Positions 44,880 through 52,658 of a DNA stretch of 64,000 nucleotides are shown one piece after another. The notes below the pieces were generated by a model that saw only the letters and a program-made list of their open reading frames with translations, was not told where the DNA came from and ran no database searches. The first letter of the stretch is position 1. Each line of letters starts with the position of its first letter. Where the stretch lies: positions 1 to 64,000 of the forward strand of contig NZ_VSEY01000009.1 in assembly GCF_008086045.1 (NCBI RefSeq), given 5' to 3'. Source of the stretch: Nonomuraea sp. PA05. Its GTDB lineage: Bacteria; Actinomycetota; Actinomycetes; Streptosporangiales; Streptosporangiaceae. A program made the translations under genes and the position numbers.

Positions 44880-47131
44880 GTCCGTCCTCCTCGCTCGTCT
44901 TCCTGCTGTTCGCGCCTGGCTCGCGCGAGCTGATCCGCTCTGTCCTCCTCGTCGGCCACCCAGCGGCGCTGCCGCGCCACTGTCCAGATCACCTGCACGA
45001 CGACCGTCCCGATCGGCAGCAGGGGCGGCAGGAAGGCCGTCGCGGCCAGCACCGCCAGCAGCGCTCCTCCCACCACCGCGAGCCCGAGCCAGCCGTTGCC
45101 GCGTACCGGCCTGGCCACCGCCCTGGCCAGCCGAGCGGTGCCGCCGATCAGCGAGTACGCCGGGTGGTAGGGCCCTCCGACGCCGGCCGCGAACGCCAGC
45201 TCCACGCCGATCACCAGGACGATCGCCACGATCGCGCAGAGCCAGCCGAGGTCGGTCATGGTCGTGGTCGCGATCGGGATCAGATCGCTCACCACGATCA
45301 GCCACACCCAGAACACCGCCACCAGGCAGCAGCCCGCAGCCGCCCAGCCCAGCGCGATCGGCCGGTCCTGGTTCCGGTACCACAGGTGCGTGGCCTCCTC
45401 GCGCAGCAGCCAGGCTCGGCGTACGCGGGCCGCGTGCAGGTCGGCGGCCTCAATGCGGGCGGCGGGCTCCAGCAGCAGCGCGCACAGCCGGTCGAGCGGC
45501 CCGGCCCGCGCGTCGGTCAGCTCGCTGAACCACGGCACGTCGTGGGGCAGGTCGGCCCGCAGCTCCCCCGCTGTCTGGCGCAGGGCTTCGGCCGACGCGT
45601 CCGGGCTGGTCGCCAGTGCCAGGAGGTGTGGCAGCAGCCGCCCTGGCGCGATCCCAGCCAGGGCCTCGCCCAGATCGGGGCGAGCGGCGCGGAGGCGGGC
45701 GGTCAGGGCCTGCCAGGAGACGTGCGACTCGCGCCAGCGGGCGTCGGCCTCGGCGAGCCCGCCACCGAGCGGCGCACGGGCCAGTTCCAGCAGTAACCGG
45801 TGGTTCCACAGCTGCAGGATCAAGTCGGGCACGTTGCCTGGCGTGCCGCCGAGCGCCTTGCGGGCCAGCTCTGTGACCCGGTCGAGCGTGAGGACCTCGT
45901 TGCGGTAGAGGGCGGGTATGGTCGGGTCCAGCCAGCGGACCAGGCGCAGCAGCTTGACGTCCGGCGGCAGGTTCGCCTCCATCGCCGCGAACAGACCATC
46001 CGGGTCCCCGCCCAGCCTCGCGATCCAGCCGCGCAGCCGCTGCCATGGCGGCGCCACCCCCGTACTGGTGAAGTAGTACGCCGCCGCGCTGTCCCATTCC
46101 CCGGCGAGCAGTTGCGCCAGCTGCCGGCGGCCGGTGACCGCCCTGCCCCGATGGTCGTACGGCTCGAACTGCGGCTCCTCCATGGCGGCGGCGACCACCG
46201 GCGGGGATCCGCCCTTCAGCCATTCGGCCACTTCTTCGGCGCCCCACCGGTCGGGGGCGTCCTTGGTCAGCAGACCGCGCAGGAGCAGCCGGACGCGCTC
46301 GTCGTCCGCTCCGGTGAAGTCGATGTCGCGCACGTGCTGGAGCGCCATCACCTCGGCGTCCGCCAGGTGGCCGTACGGGTGCCGTCCCGCGCTCAGCTCC
46401 AGCAGCGTCATGCCGAGGGCCCACCAGTCGACGGCAGGTGACACCCGCCGTGCCAGGAGCTGCTCGGGCGCCATGTAGATCACTGTGCCGTGGCGGCTGT
46501 CGCGGATCTCTGTGCCGTCGGTCACACGGCTGATGCCGAAGTCGATGACGGCCAGCTCCAGGGGCTCACGGGAACGCAGGAGCAGGTTGTCCGGTTTCAG
46601 GTCTCGGTGCGGTACGCCCACCGCGTGCAGCGCGTTGAGCGCACCGGCCACCTGTCTGACGATCTCGGTCACCGTCACGGGCGGCAGTCCGCGCGGCGGG
46701 TCTCCGAGCAGGGTACGCAGGTCGCCGCCGGCCAGGTGCTCCATCAGCTCATAAGCGCGCCCCGCGACCGTGCCACGCTCGTACACCTCCACCAGGTGGC
46801 GTTCGCCGCTCAGCCGCGCCAGCGCCTCGGACACCTCCGGGTCGGGCCCGTGCCCTGCGCGGTAGATCTTGAGGATCCGCTCGCGGCCCTCTGGGTCCGT
46901 GACGAGGAACAGCAGCGCCTCCGAGCCGCCCACCAGCTCCCTGACCAGCTTCAGGCGGCCGGCGAGTGCGGTGGGCAGCCTGCCTGCGCCCCAGGCGTCT
47001 TCGGTGAGCGGCTCGCGGCCCGCGTCGATGACGGTCGGCGGAACCTCGTCCGTGCCCGCGCGCCCGAGATCCAGCTCCGTCGGGGGCGCGGAGCGTCCCG
47101 GATCGAGCTCGGTGGGCGGTGGATGAGACAT
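44876..47131 (-). CDS. Membrane Ser/Thr protein kinase with TxxD repeats
   Basis: First gene of the five-gene operon, 751 residues from ATG 47131. The N-terminus carries three repeats, PPTELDPGR, PPTELDLGR and PPTVIDAGR, each offering Thr-x-x-Asp. The kinase domain is complete: ILKIY (Lys88), HRDLKPDN (175-182), DFGIS (197) and YMAPEQ. A helical middle region follows, then three or four membrane helices near the C-terminus (LGWAAAGCCLVAVFWVWLIV; WLCAIVAIVLVIGVELAFAA). ATG 47149 is six codons earlier but lies inside an operator-like repeat, so I prefer 47131; neither has a strong ribosome site. Likely output: phosphorylation read by the FHA protein. Confidence 0.88.
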   Translation of the reverse strand: MSHPPPTELDPGRSAPPTELDLGRAGTDEVPPTVIDAGREPLTEDAWGAGRLPTALAGRLKLVRELVGGSEALLFLVTDPEGRERILKIYRAGHGPDPEVSEALARLSGERHLVEVYERGTVAGRAYELMEHLAGGDLRTLLGDPPRGLPPVTVTEIVRQVAGALNALHAVGVPHRDLKPDNLLLRSREPLELAVIDFGISRVTDGTEIRDSRHGTVIYMAPEQLLARRVSPAVDWWALGMTLLELSAGRHPYGHLADAEVMALQHVRDIDFTGADDERVRLLLRGLLTKDAPDRWGAEEVAEWLKGGSPPVVAAAMEEPQFEPYDHRGRAVTGRRQLAQLLAGEWDSAAAYYFTSTGVAPPWQRLRGWIARLGGDPDGLFAAMEANLPPDVKLLRLVRWLDPTIPALYRNEVLTLDRVTELARKALGGTPGNVPDLILQLWNHRLLLELARAPLGGGLAEADARWRESHVSWQALTARLRAARPDLGEALAGIAPGRLLPHLLALATSPDASAEALRQTAGELRADLPHDVPWFSELTDARAGPLDRLCALLLEPAARIEAADLHAARVRRAWLLREEATHLWYRNQDRPIALGWAAAGCCLVAVFWVWLIVVSDLIPIATTTMTDLGWLCAIVAIVLVIGVELAFAAGVGGPYHPAYSLIGGTARLARAVARPVRGNGWLGLAVVGGALLAVLAATAFLPPLLPIGTVVVQVIWTVARQRRWVADEEDRADQLARARREQQEDERGGRT

Positions 47132-47147
47132 TCTTCCAGCTTTCGAC

Positions 47148-47177
47148 ATTCCATGATTTTCAGAATTTGCCTGGAAC
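47148..47177. promoter_or_regulatory. RTTCCA-N18-TGGAAY inverted repeat, copy 2
   Basis: ATTCCA, 18 nt, TGGAAC, ending 17 nt before the preferred kinase start. Same arms and spacer length as the copy at 36179. Confidence 0.55.
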
Positions 47178-47197
47178 GGAAAAGCGACCGACGCCTT

Positions 47198-47227
47198 GTT
47201 CCATGTATTCCAATGCCTTTTTGGAAC
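47198..47227. promoter_or_regulatory. RTTCCA-N18-TGGAAY inverted repeat, copy 3
   Basis: GTTCCA, 18 nt, TGGAAC, a fully symmetric pair of arms, 50 bp from copy 2 (about five helical turns). An extra ATTCCA half-site lies inside at 47208. It serves the divergent kinase operon and the operon starting at 47343. Confidence 0.6.
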
Positions 47228-47342
47228 GCAGGGATGACAGCGCTCACCCAGCCGAAGTATGGCATAGTTTTTCCTATTGCCGCCGAACGCCGTGAAACTC
47301 CACAAATTTCCCGGACGTTGCGACGGAGAAAGGAGCATCCAC

Positions 47343-47975
47343 ATGACCGCGGTGGACAGGGGCGCCAGGAAAGGGTCACCCGCCGAGGATCCGCCCGCGT
47401 TGACCGCCGGACAGCGCAAGGCCGCCATGAGGGAGGGCAGGCGCGCCTCGCGCCGGATCTGGAAGCAGGCGATGGCGCAGAAGAAACTGATCACCGAGCC
47501 GATGACGGCCGCGGCTGCCAGCGCGCTGGGCGCCGCCTACGTGCACGAGATGCAGGAGCACGCCAGGGCCGAGTCCAGCGCGGCGCTCAAACGGCTCATC
47601 GACCGCCGGGGCGATCTCCTGCGAGAGATCTCCCGCCAGGCGGCCGAGGTCCTGCGCGAGCACGAGGCGAACGGCCAGGCATCCGCCCGCACCCGCGTCA
47701 GGCTCCTCGAGCTGATCACCGCCTGGCGGGTCGACGTGGCCTCATGCCACCAGGACGCCCTCGTGCGGCACGGCCGGGCCGGGCAGCTCGTCGCCTGCTA
47801 CTGGGAGGGCGTGCTGCGCCGGCGGATCCGGCGCAGGAGCAAGGGCGGGGTGACCGTCGGGTCTGTGCCGCTCATCGAGCCCGACCCGCTCTGGGACGCG
47901 CCGGACGAGTTGCTTCTCACGCACCTGCGGGGAGCCTCCGGTCCCGTGCGGCGCGCGCTGGACGTCGTCGGATGA
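47343..47975 (+). CDS. Basic helical protein of unknown function
   Basis: A 210-residue protein with a perfect ribosome site (AAGGAG) before its ATG. It is rich in Arg, Lys, Ala and Glu and predicted helical throughout (MREGRRASRRIWKQAMAQKK; RLIDRRGDLLREISRQAAEV), with an Arg-rich stretch near residue 160 (RRRIRRRSKGG). No signal peptide, membrane helix or catalytic motif is seen. It is the first gene of a four-gene rightward operon divergent from the kinase operon. Nucleic-acid or membrane binding by the basic patch is possible but unproven. Confidence 0.72.
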   Translation: MTAVDRGARKGSPAEDPPALTAGQRKAAMREGRRASRRIWKQAMAQKKLITEPMTAAAASALGAAYVHEMQEHARAESSAALKRLIDRRGDLLREISRQAAEVLREHEANGQASARTRVRLLELITAWRVDVASCHQDALVRHGRAGQLVACYWEGVLRRRIRRRSKGGVTVGSVPLIEPDPLWDAPDELLLTHLRGASGPVRRALDVVG

Positions 47976-47989
47976 CCGGGGGAACCGCC

Positions 47990-48796
47990 ATGAACTCACA
48001 TCGCCCGCCGCCTCCGTCCCCGCTTCCGCCTCGGTTCTTGTCGCCGTCTCCGTTCCCGTCGGGCCGGTTCGCGTCGGCTCTCGCCGTGGCCGCCGTACTC
48101 TGCGCCGTGCTCACCGGTTGTTCGGAAGACCGGCTGGCGGGCGTGTGCGACGTCGTCCTCGACGGATCCGGCTCCTCGGAACCGGAAACGGGCTTCGACG
48201 CCGAGCAGCGGGTCAAGGCTCAGCTGCCCAAGCAACTCTTCCAGGCCGGCTGCCGGACCGTGACGTTCGAGCCGATCACCGGGGCATCGCGCTCGGCGTA
48301 CTGCACCGCCGACGATGTCGACCTGGACCCTGACGCGGCGGGCAACCTCGACCGGCCCGCCCTCCGGAACACGCGGCGCGGCCTTGCCGTCCAGCGCGCG
48401 AGTGAGCTGCTCGGCTGCGTGCGCACCGATCAGCGCGAGGTTCCCGGCTCCGATGTCCTGGGCGGCCTCTGGAGGGCGGCGGAGGAGCGCCCGACCGGCG
48501 GAGCGGGCTATCACCTGATCGTTTTCAGCGATTTCATGGCCACCGATCCGAGAGGCGGCGACCATCCCCTGAACCTCTATGAGGATGATTTGAGCACCCC
48601 GGAGAAAAGGCGGGCGATCATCGAGAGGCTGGCCGCCGACAAGCGCATTCCCAACCTGTCCGGCGTGCGACTCGTCACGATCGGATACGGCACTCTGCAA
48701 GGCAGGGATCCGGTGGCATTTCCCGCCTTCGACGCCTTCTGGAAAGAACTCCTGAAAGACAAGGCGCATTGCCCTGTCGAGCCGAAGAAAGTCTGA
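47990..48796 (+). CDS. Lipoprotein with von Willebrand A-like domain
   Basis: A 268-residue exported protein. The Pro/Ser-rich N-terminus leads to a hydrophobic helix and lipobox (AVAAVLCAVLTGCSED), so it is a probable lipoprotein. The outer domain begins VCDVVLDGSGSSEP, a vWA-like 'DxSxS' strand (here DGSGS), and continues with YHLIVFSDFMATD and GVRLVTIGYGTLQG, which match central vWA strands. Several cysteines may form disulphides. I prefer ATG 47990 (GGGGGA upstream); ATG 47972 overlaps the preceding stop and adds six residues. Confidence 0.72.
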   Translation: MNSHRPPPPSPLPPRFLSPSPFPSGRFASALAVAAVLCAVLTGCSEDRLAGVCDVVLDGSGSSEPETGFDAEQRVKAQLPKQLFQAGCRTVTFEPITGASRSAYCTADDVDLDPDAAGNLDRPALRNTRRGLAVQRASELLGCVRTDQREVPGSDVLGGLWRAAEERPTGGAGYHLIVFSDFMATDPRGGDHPLNLYEDDLSTPEKRRAIIERLAADKRIPNLSGVRLVTIGYGTLQGRDPVAFPAFDAFWKELLKDKAHCPVEPKKV

Positions 48797-48812
48797 CCGG
48801 AGGATCACGGGC

Positions 48813-50060
48813 ATGACCCATCCACAGCCTCCCCTGCCCGGCCCCTTCGACATCGGGCCCGTCGGCTACACCGGCGACGGGGTGGCCGAGCGGGCCCATG
48901 AGCAGGGAGTCTCCGACGCCCGCGGAGGCATCCTCGACACGTGGTCATTCGACCCCGGCGCGCCGCCGCCCCACCTGAGCGTGCTGCAGGCCGAGGAGGG
49001 ACGCGTGCTCGCCCGCCTGCCCGCCGACGATCGGACGAGGATGGAAGTTCTACGGGGGCGCATCGCCGAGGGCGAGGCGGCGCGGGCCACCACGGTCGCG
49101 CTGGTAGCGGATCTGGAGGCGAAGCACGGCAGGGCGGTGCACGAGGCGGACGACGTCCGGGCCAGGATCGACGCGCTGGCCAGGGACGACGAGCGCCGCC
49201 GCAGGCGTGGGCTGCTCCGCGAGGGAGACTCCCACGAGGACCTTCCCGGCGGCGTGGACGCGGCGGGGCCGGAGACGGCCAGGTGGGAGGGCCCGTACAC
49301 GGCTCCGCCGCTGCCCTCCAGGTTGAAACAGGTGCTGCTGATCGTGCTCGTGGCCATCGACGTGCCGATCCAATGGGCCGTGTTCGACTACTTCCATGGC
49401 GACACCCTCATCGAGCAGGTGCTCAGTGGGGTGTTCGCGGTGTCCGTGGCCTCGATCATGGTTCTGCTGCCGCACCTCGCCGGCTATCTCTACAGGGGGC
49501 GGCACACCACCGGCGAGGAGCGCAAGGTGATCCTCACCGGGCTGGTGCTGCTCCTGCCCGGCCTCTATCTGGCGGCCGTGCTCGGCTACCTGCGGGCCAG
49601 GGTGCTGCTCGTACCGCCCACGGTGGTGAACGAGAGCGGCGCGGTGGTCGAGGAAGGCCTGAAGAGCGCGGCCGAGCCGCTGCACGCCAGTGACCTCAGC
49701 ATCATCGCGCTGTTCGTCATGCTGCTGTTCATCACGTCGGGAATCTCGTTCCTGTTGGGAACGGCGAGATTCCACCCGCTGCGGACGGCGTACGAGGGTG
49801 CCGCCGACGCCCGCGACCTGCTGGCGGACCGGCTCGCGGACGCTCGAGGCCGCCTTGACTCCATCTGCGCGCGGCACGCGGAGCTGCGAGCCGCCTGCGA
49901 CCGGCTGGAGGCGAGCGCGCAGCAGCGCATGACCGCCGACCAGAACGTGGTGCGCCAGACCTTCAGGACCGCCCGCATCCGTTACCTCGACGGCGTCGCC
50001 ACGGGCCTGGCCGACGCCAAGGCCACCGAAGCCATCGCCGAGCTGATCAGGACCTTGTGA
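48813..50060 (+). CDS. Multi-pass membrane protein with coiled coils
   Basis: A 415-residue protein. The N-terminal cytoplasmic part has a coiled coil (RMEVLRGRIAEGEAARATT, then VADLEAKHGRAVHEADDVRA). Four hydrophobic helices follow between about residues 170 and 315 (QVLLIVLVAIDVPIQWAVF; VFAVSVASIMVLLPHLAG; VILTGLVLLLPGLYLAAVLG; LSIIALFVMLLFITSGISFL). A second coiled coil is at the C-terminus. No domain is recognised. It could transmit signals between the outer vWA-like lipoprotein and the cytoplasmic partners. Its stop overlaps the next ATG by one base. Confidence 0.75.
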   Translation: MTHPQPPLPGPFDIGPVGYTGDGVAERAHEQGVSDARGGILDTWSFDPGAPPPHLSVLQAEEGRVLARLPADDRTRMEVLRGRIAEGEAARATTVALVADLEAKHGRAVHEADDVRARIDALARDDERRRRRGLLREGDSHEDLPGGVDAAGPETARWEGPYTAPPLPSRLKQVLLIVLVAIDVPIQWAVFDYFHGDTLIEQVLSGVFAVSVASIMVLLPHLAGYLYRGRHTTGEERKVILTGLVLLLPGLYLAAVLGYLRARVLLVPPTVVNESGAVVEEGLKSAAEPLHASDLSIIALFVMLLFITSGISFLLGTARFHPLRTAYEGAADARDLLADRLADARGRLDSICARHAELRAACDRLEASAQQRMTADQNVVRQTFRTARIRYLDGVATGLADAKATEAIAELIRTL

Positions 50061-50743
50061 TGGCGGCCACGTTGCGGGTGAACCGCGTCCACAGCCCCGT
50101 CATCACACTCGGGTTCGGCCGCAGGCTGGGCATCTGGACGCAGGGCTGCCCGCTGGCCTGTCCCGGCTGCATGTCCCGCGACACCTGGGACGAGGCGGCG
50201 GGAGCCGAGGTGCCCGTGGAGGAGCTCGCGCGGCTCTGGAGCGCCGCCGTCCGCGACGGGGCGGACGGGCTGACCGTCAGCGGCGGCGAGCCTCTCGCGC
50301 AGCCCGAGGGGCTGGGCGCGTTGTTGTCGGCGGCCGACGTGATCAGGCGACGCGCGGCACGGCCCATCGACCTGCTGGTCTTCACCGGCTACGAGGAGTC
50401 CGAACTGGATGACGACCAGCGTGCGGCGGTCAGGCACGCGGACGTGCTGATCACCGGCCGGTACGAGGCGGGCAGACCGACCGGGCTGATCTGGCGGGGC
50501 TCGGCCGGCCAGCGCATGCTGCTCAGGACCGAGCTCGCCGAGAGCCGTTACCGGCCCTTCGCCGACCTGGCGCCGGAACGGTCGCCGATGCAGGTCGTGA
50601 CCGACGAGCACGGCGTGTGGCTCATCGGCGTCCCTGCAGAAGGGACCCTGCCGCTGCTGGAGCGCGCGCTGCGCGCGCAGGGCGTGCGGCTGGAGCCCCC
50701 GAGCTGGCGAACCGGGCACGGGAAGGGGCCGCACGGGCGGTGA
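50060..50743 (+). CDS. 4Fe-4S radical SAM-like activating protein
   Basis: A 227-residue protein with a CxxxCxxC iron-sulphur motif (GCPLACPGC, Cys30, 34, 37) and SGGEPL, the hallmarks of the small NrdG/PflA-like radical SAM activases. ITGRYE and HGVWLIGVP are also typical of this group. ATG 50060 overlaps the upstream stop and has AGGA 7 nt before it; GTG 50057 is an alternative. No partner ribonucleotide reductase or glycyl radical enzyme is nearby, so the substrate is open. Its place as the last gene of an accessory operon suggests a modifying role in this system. Confidence 0.82.
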   Translation: MAATLRVNRVHSPVITLGFGRRLGIWTQGCPLACPGCMSRDTWDEAAGAEVPVEELARLWSAAVRDGADGLTVSGGEPLAQPEGLGALLSAADVIRRRAARPIDLLVFTGYEESELDDDQRAAVRHADVLITGRYEAGRPTGLIWRGSAGQRMLLRTELAESRYRPFADLAPERSPMQVVTDEHGVWLIGVPAEGTLPLLERALRAQGVRLEPPSWRTGHGKGPHGR

Positions 50744-50756
50744 ACGCCGCCGGCCG

Positions 50757-51785
50757 TCAGCACGCGCCCAGTTGCTCCCGCGCCTCCGCGCAGTACACGC
50801 TGTCCTCAGGGAACCAGTCCAGCCGGCTGCGCAGCGCACGCCGCGCCGCTGCCACCGCCTCGGCCCGGTCCGTCCCCGCCAGCACACGGGCCAGTGTCAG
50901 TGGCGCCAGACCGGGGTCGATGCCGCCTGGCCAGCCATCCTCTCTGCCCCGGTGCAGCTCACCCGCGAGCCGTGCCTCGGCCTCCGCCTCCGTCTGCCGG
51001 CCCGCCGCGAGCAACGCCTGCGCCCGCAGCAGCAGGCCCTGGAGCAAGCGCGGCTCCCGAAGCGCCTGTCTGCCCGTCATGAAGTCGGTGGTCATGCGCA
51101 CCACCTGGTCAGCCAGCTCCCTGGCCTGCGCGGTGGTGCGCTCACCGGCCGCCGGTCCGAGCAGCGCCTGGCAGAGCGCCACCTTACCGGCGATACCGCG
51201 GGCCTCCCAGGTGCGCAGGTCGTCGTGACCGCAGACGACGCTTCTGTGTGCGATCTCCTGGGCGCTCAGCTCCGCGGCCTCGGCCAGGTCCGCGGAGGGC
51301 ACGGCCTTCACGGTGTGGTCCAGGTGGCCCAACCTGGCACGTTCCACCAGCGTCGTGGCCAGGTCGAGGCGGACCGTTCCCGTCCAGTAGGCCCGCACCG
51401 GCAGCGCGGATTCACGACGGGCCAGTTCGGCACGCTGGTGGACCACGGCGTTGTCCAGGTCCGTCGGCTCGCCTCGACGGCCGAGCCACCTGCCGTATCG
51501 GGAGACGATCTCCAGATGTGCCGGGTCGTCGGCTTCCAGGGCATCGGCCGCGCAGCGTACGAGCCGCTCCCAGACCGGCACCGACTCGGTCACCGGCCGG
51601 GTACGACTGGCGTACGTCTCGGACTTGCAGGCGATGAGCAGGGTGAGCGGGTCCGAGGGCCCCAACTCGGCCGCGGCGCGGTGCCACAGGGCGGTCAGGT
51701 CTCGCGGGCAGCCCGTCATCGCGGTCAGCATCTGGGCCCGCAGTTCCGCCACCACCGGACGCCGGCCCCTCTCCTTCGAGCACAT
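50757..51785 (-). CDS. TPR-like helical repeat protein
   Basis: A 342-residue, all-helical protein with tetratricopeptide-like pairs (VWERLVRCAADALEADDPAH, HQRAELARRESALPV, GLLLRAQALLAAGRQTEAEA, ARVLAGTDRAEAVAAARRAL). The 'GPSDPLTLLIACKS' segment is like that of STAND-linked TPRs. It begins one base after the stop of the HTH-like gene, so the two form an operon. It converges on the 4Fe-4S gene with 13 nt between stops. It is probably a scaffold or regulator; no enzyme motif is visible. Confidence 0.72.
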   Translation of the reverse strand: MCSKERGRRPVVAELRAQMLTAMTGCPRDLTALWHRAAAELGPSDPLTLLIACKSETYASRTRPVTESVPVWERLVRCAADALEADDPAHLEIVSRYGRWLGRRGEPTDLDNAVVHQRAELARRESALPVRAYWTGTVRLDLATTLVERARLGHLDHTVKAVPSADLAEAAELSAQEIAHRSVVCGHDDLRTWEARGIAGKVALCQALLGPAAGERTTAQARELADQVVRMTTDFMTGRQALREPRLLQGLLLRAQALLAAGRQTEAEAEARLAGELHRGREDGWPGGIDPGLAPLTLARVLAGTDRAEAVAAARRALRSRLDWFPEDSVYCAEAREQLGAC

Positions 51786-51786
51786 G

Positions 51787-52590
51787 TCAGACCACCGGCG
51801 AGTCCGCGCCGGTCTCCCGGCCGGGATCGGTCAGCAGCATCTCGCCGGCGCTCCTGAGCATCTTCCCGATCTCGGCGAGCCGCGGGCCGCTGATGGTCGG
51901 GTCGTTGCGCACCGTCTCGATCGCCTCGGCCAGCCGAGCCTGCGCCGCCGTGCCGTTCATCCGCCGCAGCAGGCCGTCCAGCTCGCGCTCCGCGCTGTCG
52001 GCGGCCGCCTCGGGCGGCATGCCGGGCGCGGCAGCGACGGACGTGAGCAGGCGGGCCAGCAGGCCGTACAGGGTTTCCGGGCTTGCGCCGCGGCCCAGCA
52101 CGATGGCGAAGTCCTCCACCGCGCACATCGGCGGTCTGCCTCCTGACGCCCGCATCAGGCCCTGCCACCCGGCGGCGAAGTCGGCGAGCACGAACAGGAG
52201 CGCCCGGGCGGCACGGTCGCGGTCGCCGTCGATCGAGCGCAGCCAGCCGGTCCTGTGTGGCCAGTACGCCCACACGGCGGTCTCGTGCCCGAGCCAGGCG
52301 GCGACGTTTGGCGCGGGGTACAGCGCGGCCAGGCCGGGCAGCGCCCCCTGGTAGCGCGCGAGCAGCGAGTGCAGCGCGTTGGGCCCGCTCACCGTGTAGA
52401 AGGTGCTCTGCCTCCCGCCCGCGAGGGACACCACCTCCTGGCGGTCGGGAAGCTCGCCGGTTCTGGATGAGAGGGACAGGAAGGCGTTGTAGTAGTGCTG
52501 GGTCGTGTCCCAGTGACGCCTTCGCTTTTCGTTCTCCGCCCACCACCGGGCGGCAACGCTACAACGCAACGCATGGATCATGTCCACCAT
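51787..52590 (-). CDS. Putative helix-turn-helix (TetR-like) protein
   Basis: A 267-residue helical protein. Residues 25-75 (HYYNAFLSLSS, VVSLAGGRQSTFYTVSGPNA) resemble a TetR DNA-binding domain ('..IA..AGvs..TfY.hF.sk..l'), though key glycine and phenylalanine positions differ. The C-terminal two thirds are helical without recognised motifs. A promoter-like sequence and two direct TACAGTGA repeats lie just upstream. It may regulate its own operon with the TPR protein. Assignment as HTH is tentative. Confidence 0.55.
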   Translation of the reverse strand: MVDMIHALRCSVAARWWAENEKRRRHWDTTQHYYNAFLSLSSRTGELPDRQEVVSLAGGRQSTFYTVSGPNALHSLLARYQGALPGLAALYPAPNVAAWLGHETAVWAYWPHRTGWLRSIDGDRDRAARALLFVLADFAAGWQGLMRASGGRPPMCAVEDFAIVLGRGASPETLYGLLARLLTSVAAAPGMPPEAAADSAERELDGLLRRMNGTAAQARLAEAIETVRNDPTISGPRLAEIGKMLRSAGEMLLTDPGRETGADSPVV

Positions 52591-52611
52591 GACGCCGAAC
52601 CGTTCTTTATG

Positions 52612-52652
52612 TCACTGTAGTTTTCCATCGCACTAAGCTGAAGCTCACTGTA
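52612..52652 (-). promoter_or_regulatory. Direct repeats TACAGTGA upstream of the HTH-like gene
   Basis: Two copies on the minus strand (52652-52645 and 52619-52612), 33 bp apart, about three helical turns, flanking the predicted -10 box. The distal copy covers the stop codon of the upstream HExxH gene. They may be binding sites of the HTH-like product. Confidence 0.4.
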
Positions 52653-52658
52653 CTACAA
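52630..52658 (-). promoter_or_regulatory. Putative promoter of the HTH-like/TPR operon
   Basis: Minus strand TTGTAG, 17-nt spacer, TAGTGC. The leader to the ATG at 52590 would be about 30 nt, with no clear ribosome site. Confidence 0.35.

Noticed and set aside
36343..50743. Interpretation of the kinase/FHA/Clp set as a type VI secretion locus
   Set aside because: No sheath, Hcp, VgrG, baseplate or TssM-type gene is present, and the organism appears Gram-positive. Only the regulatory logic is similar.
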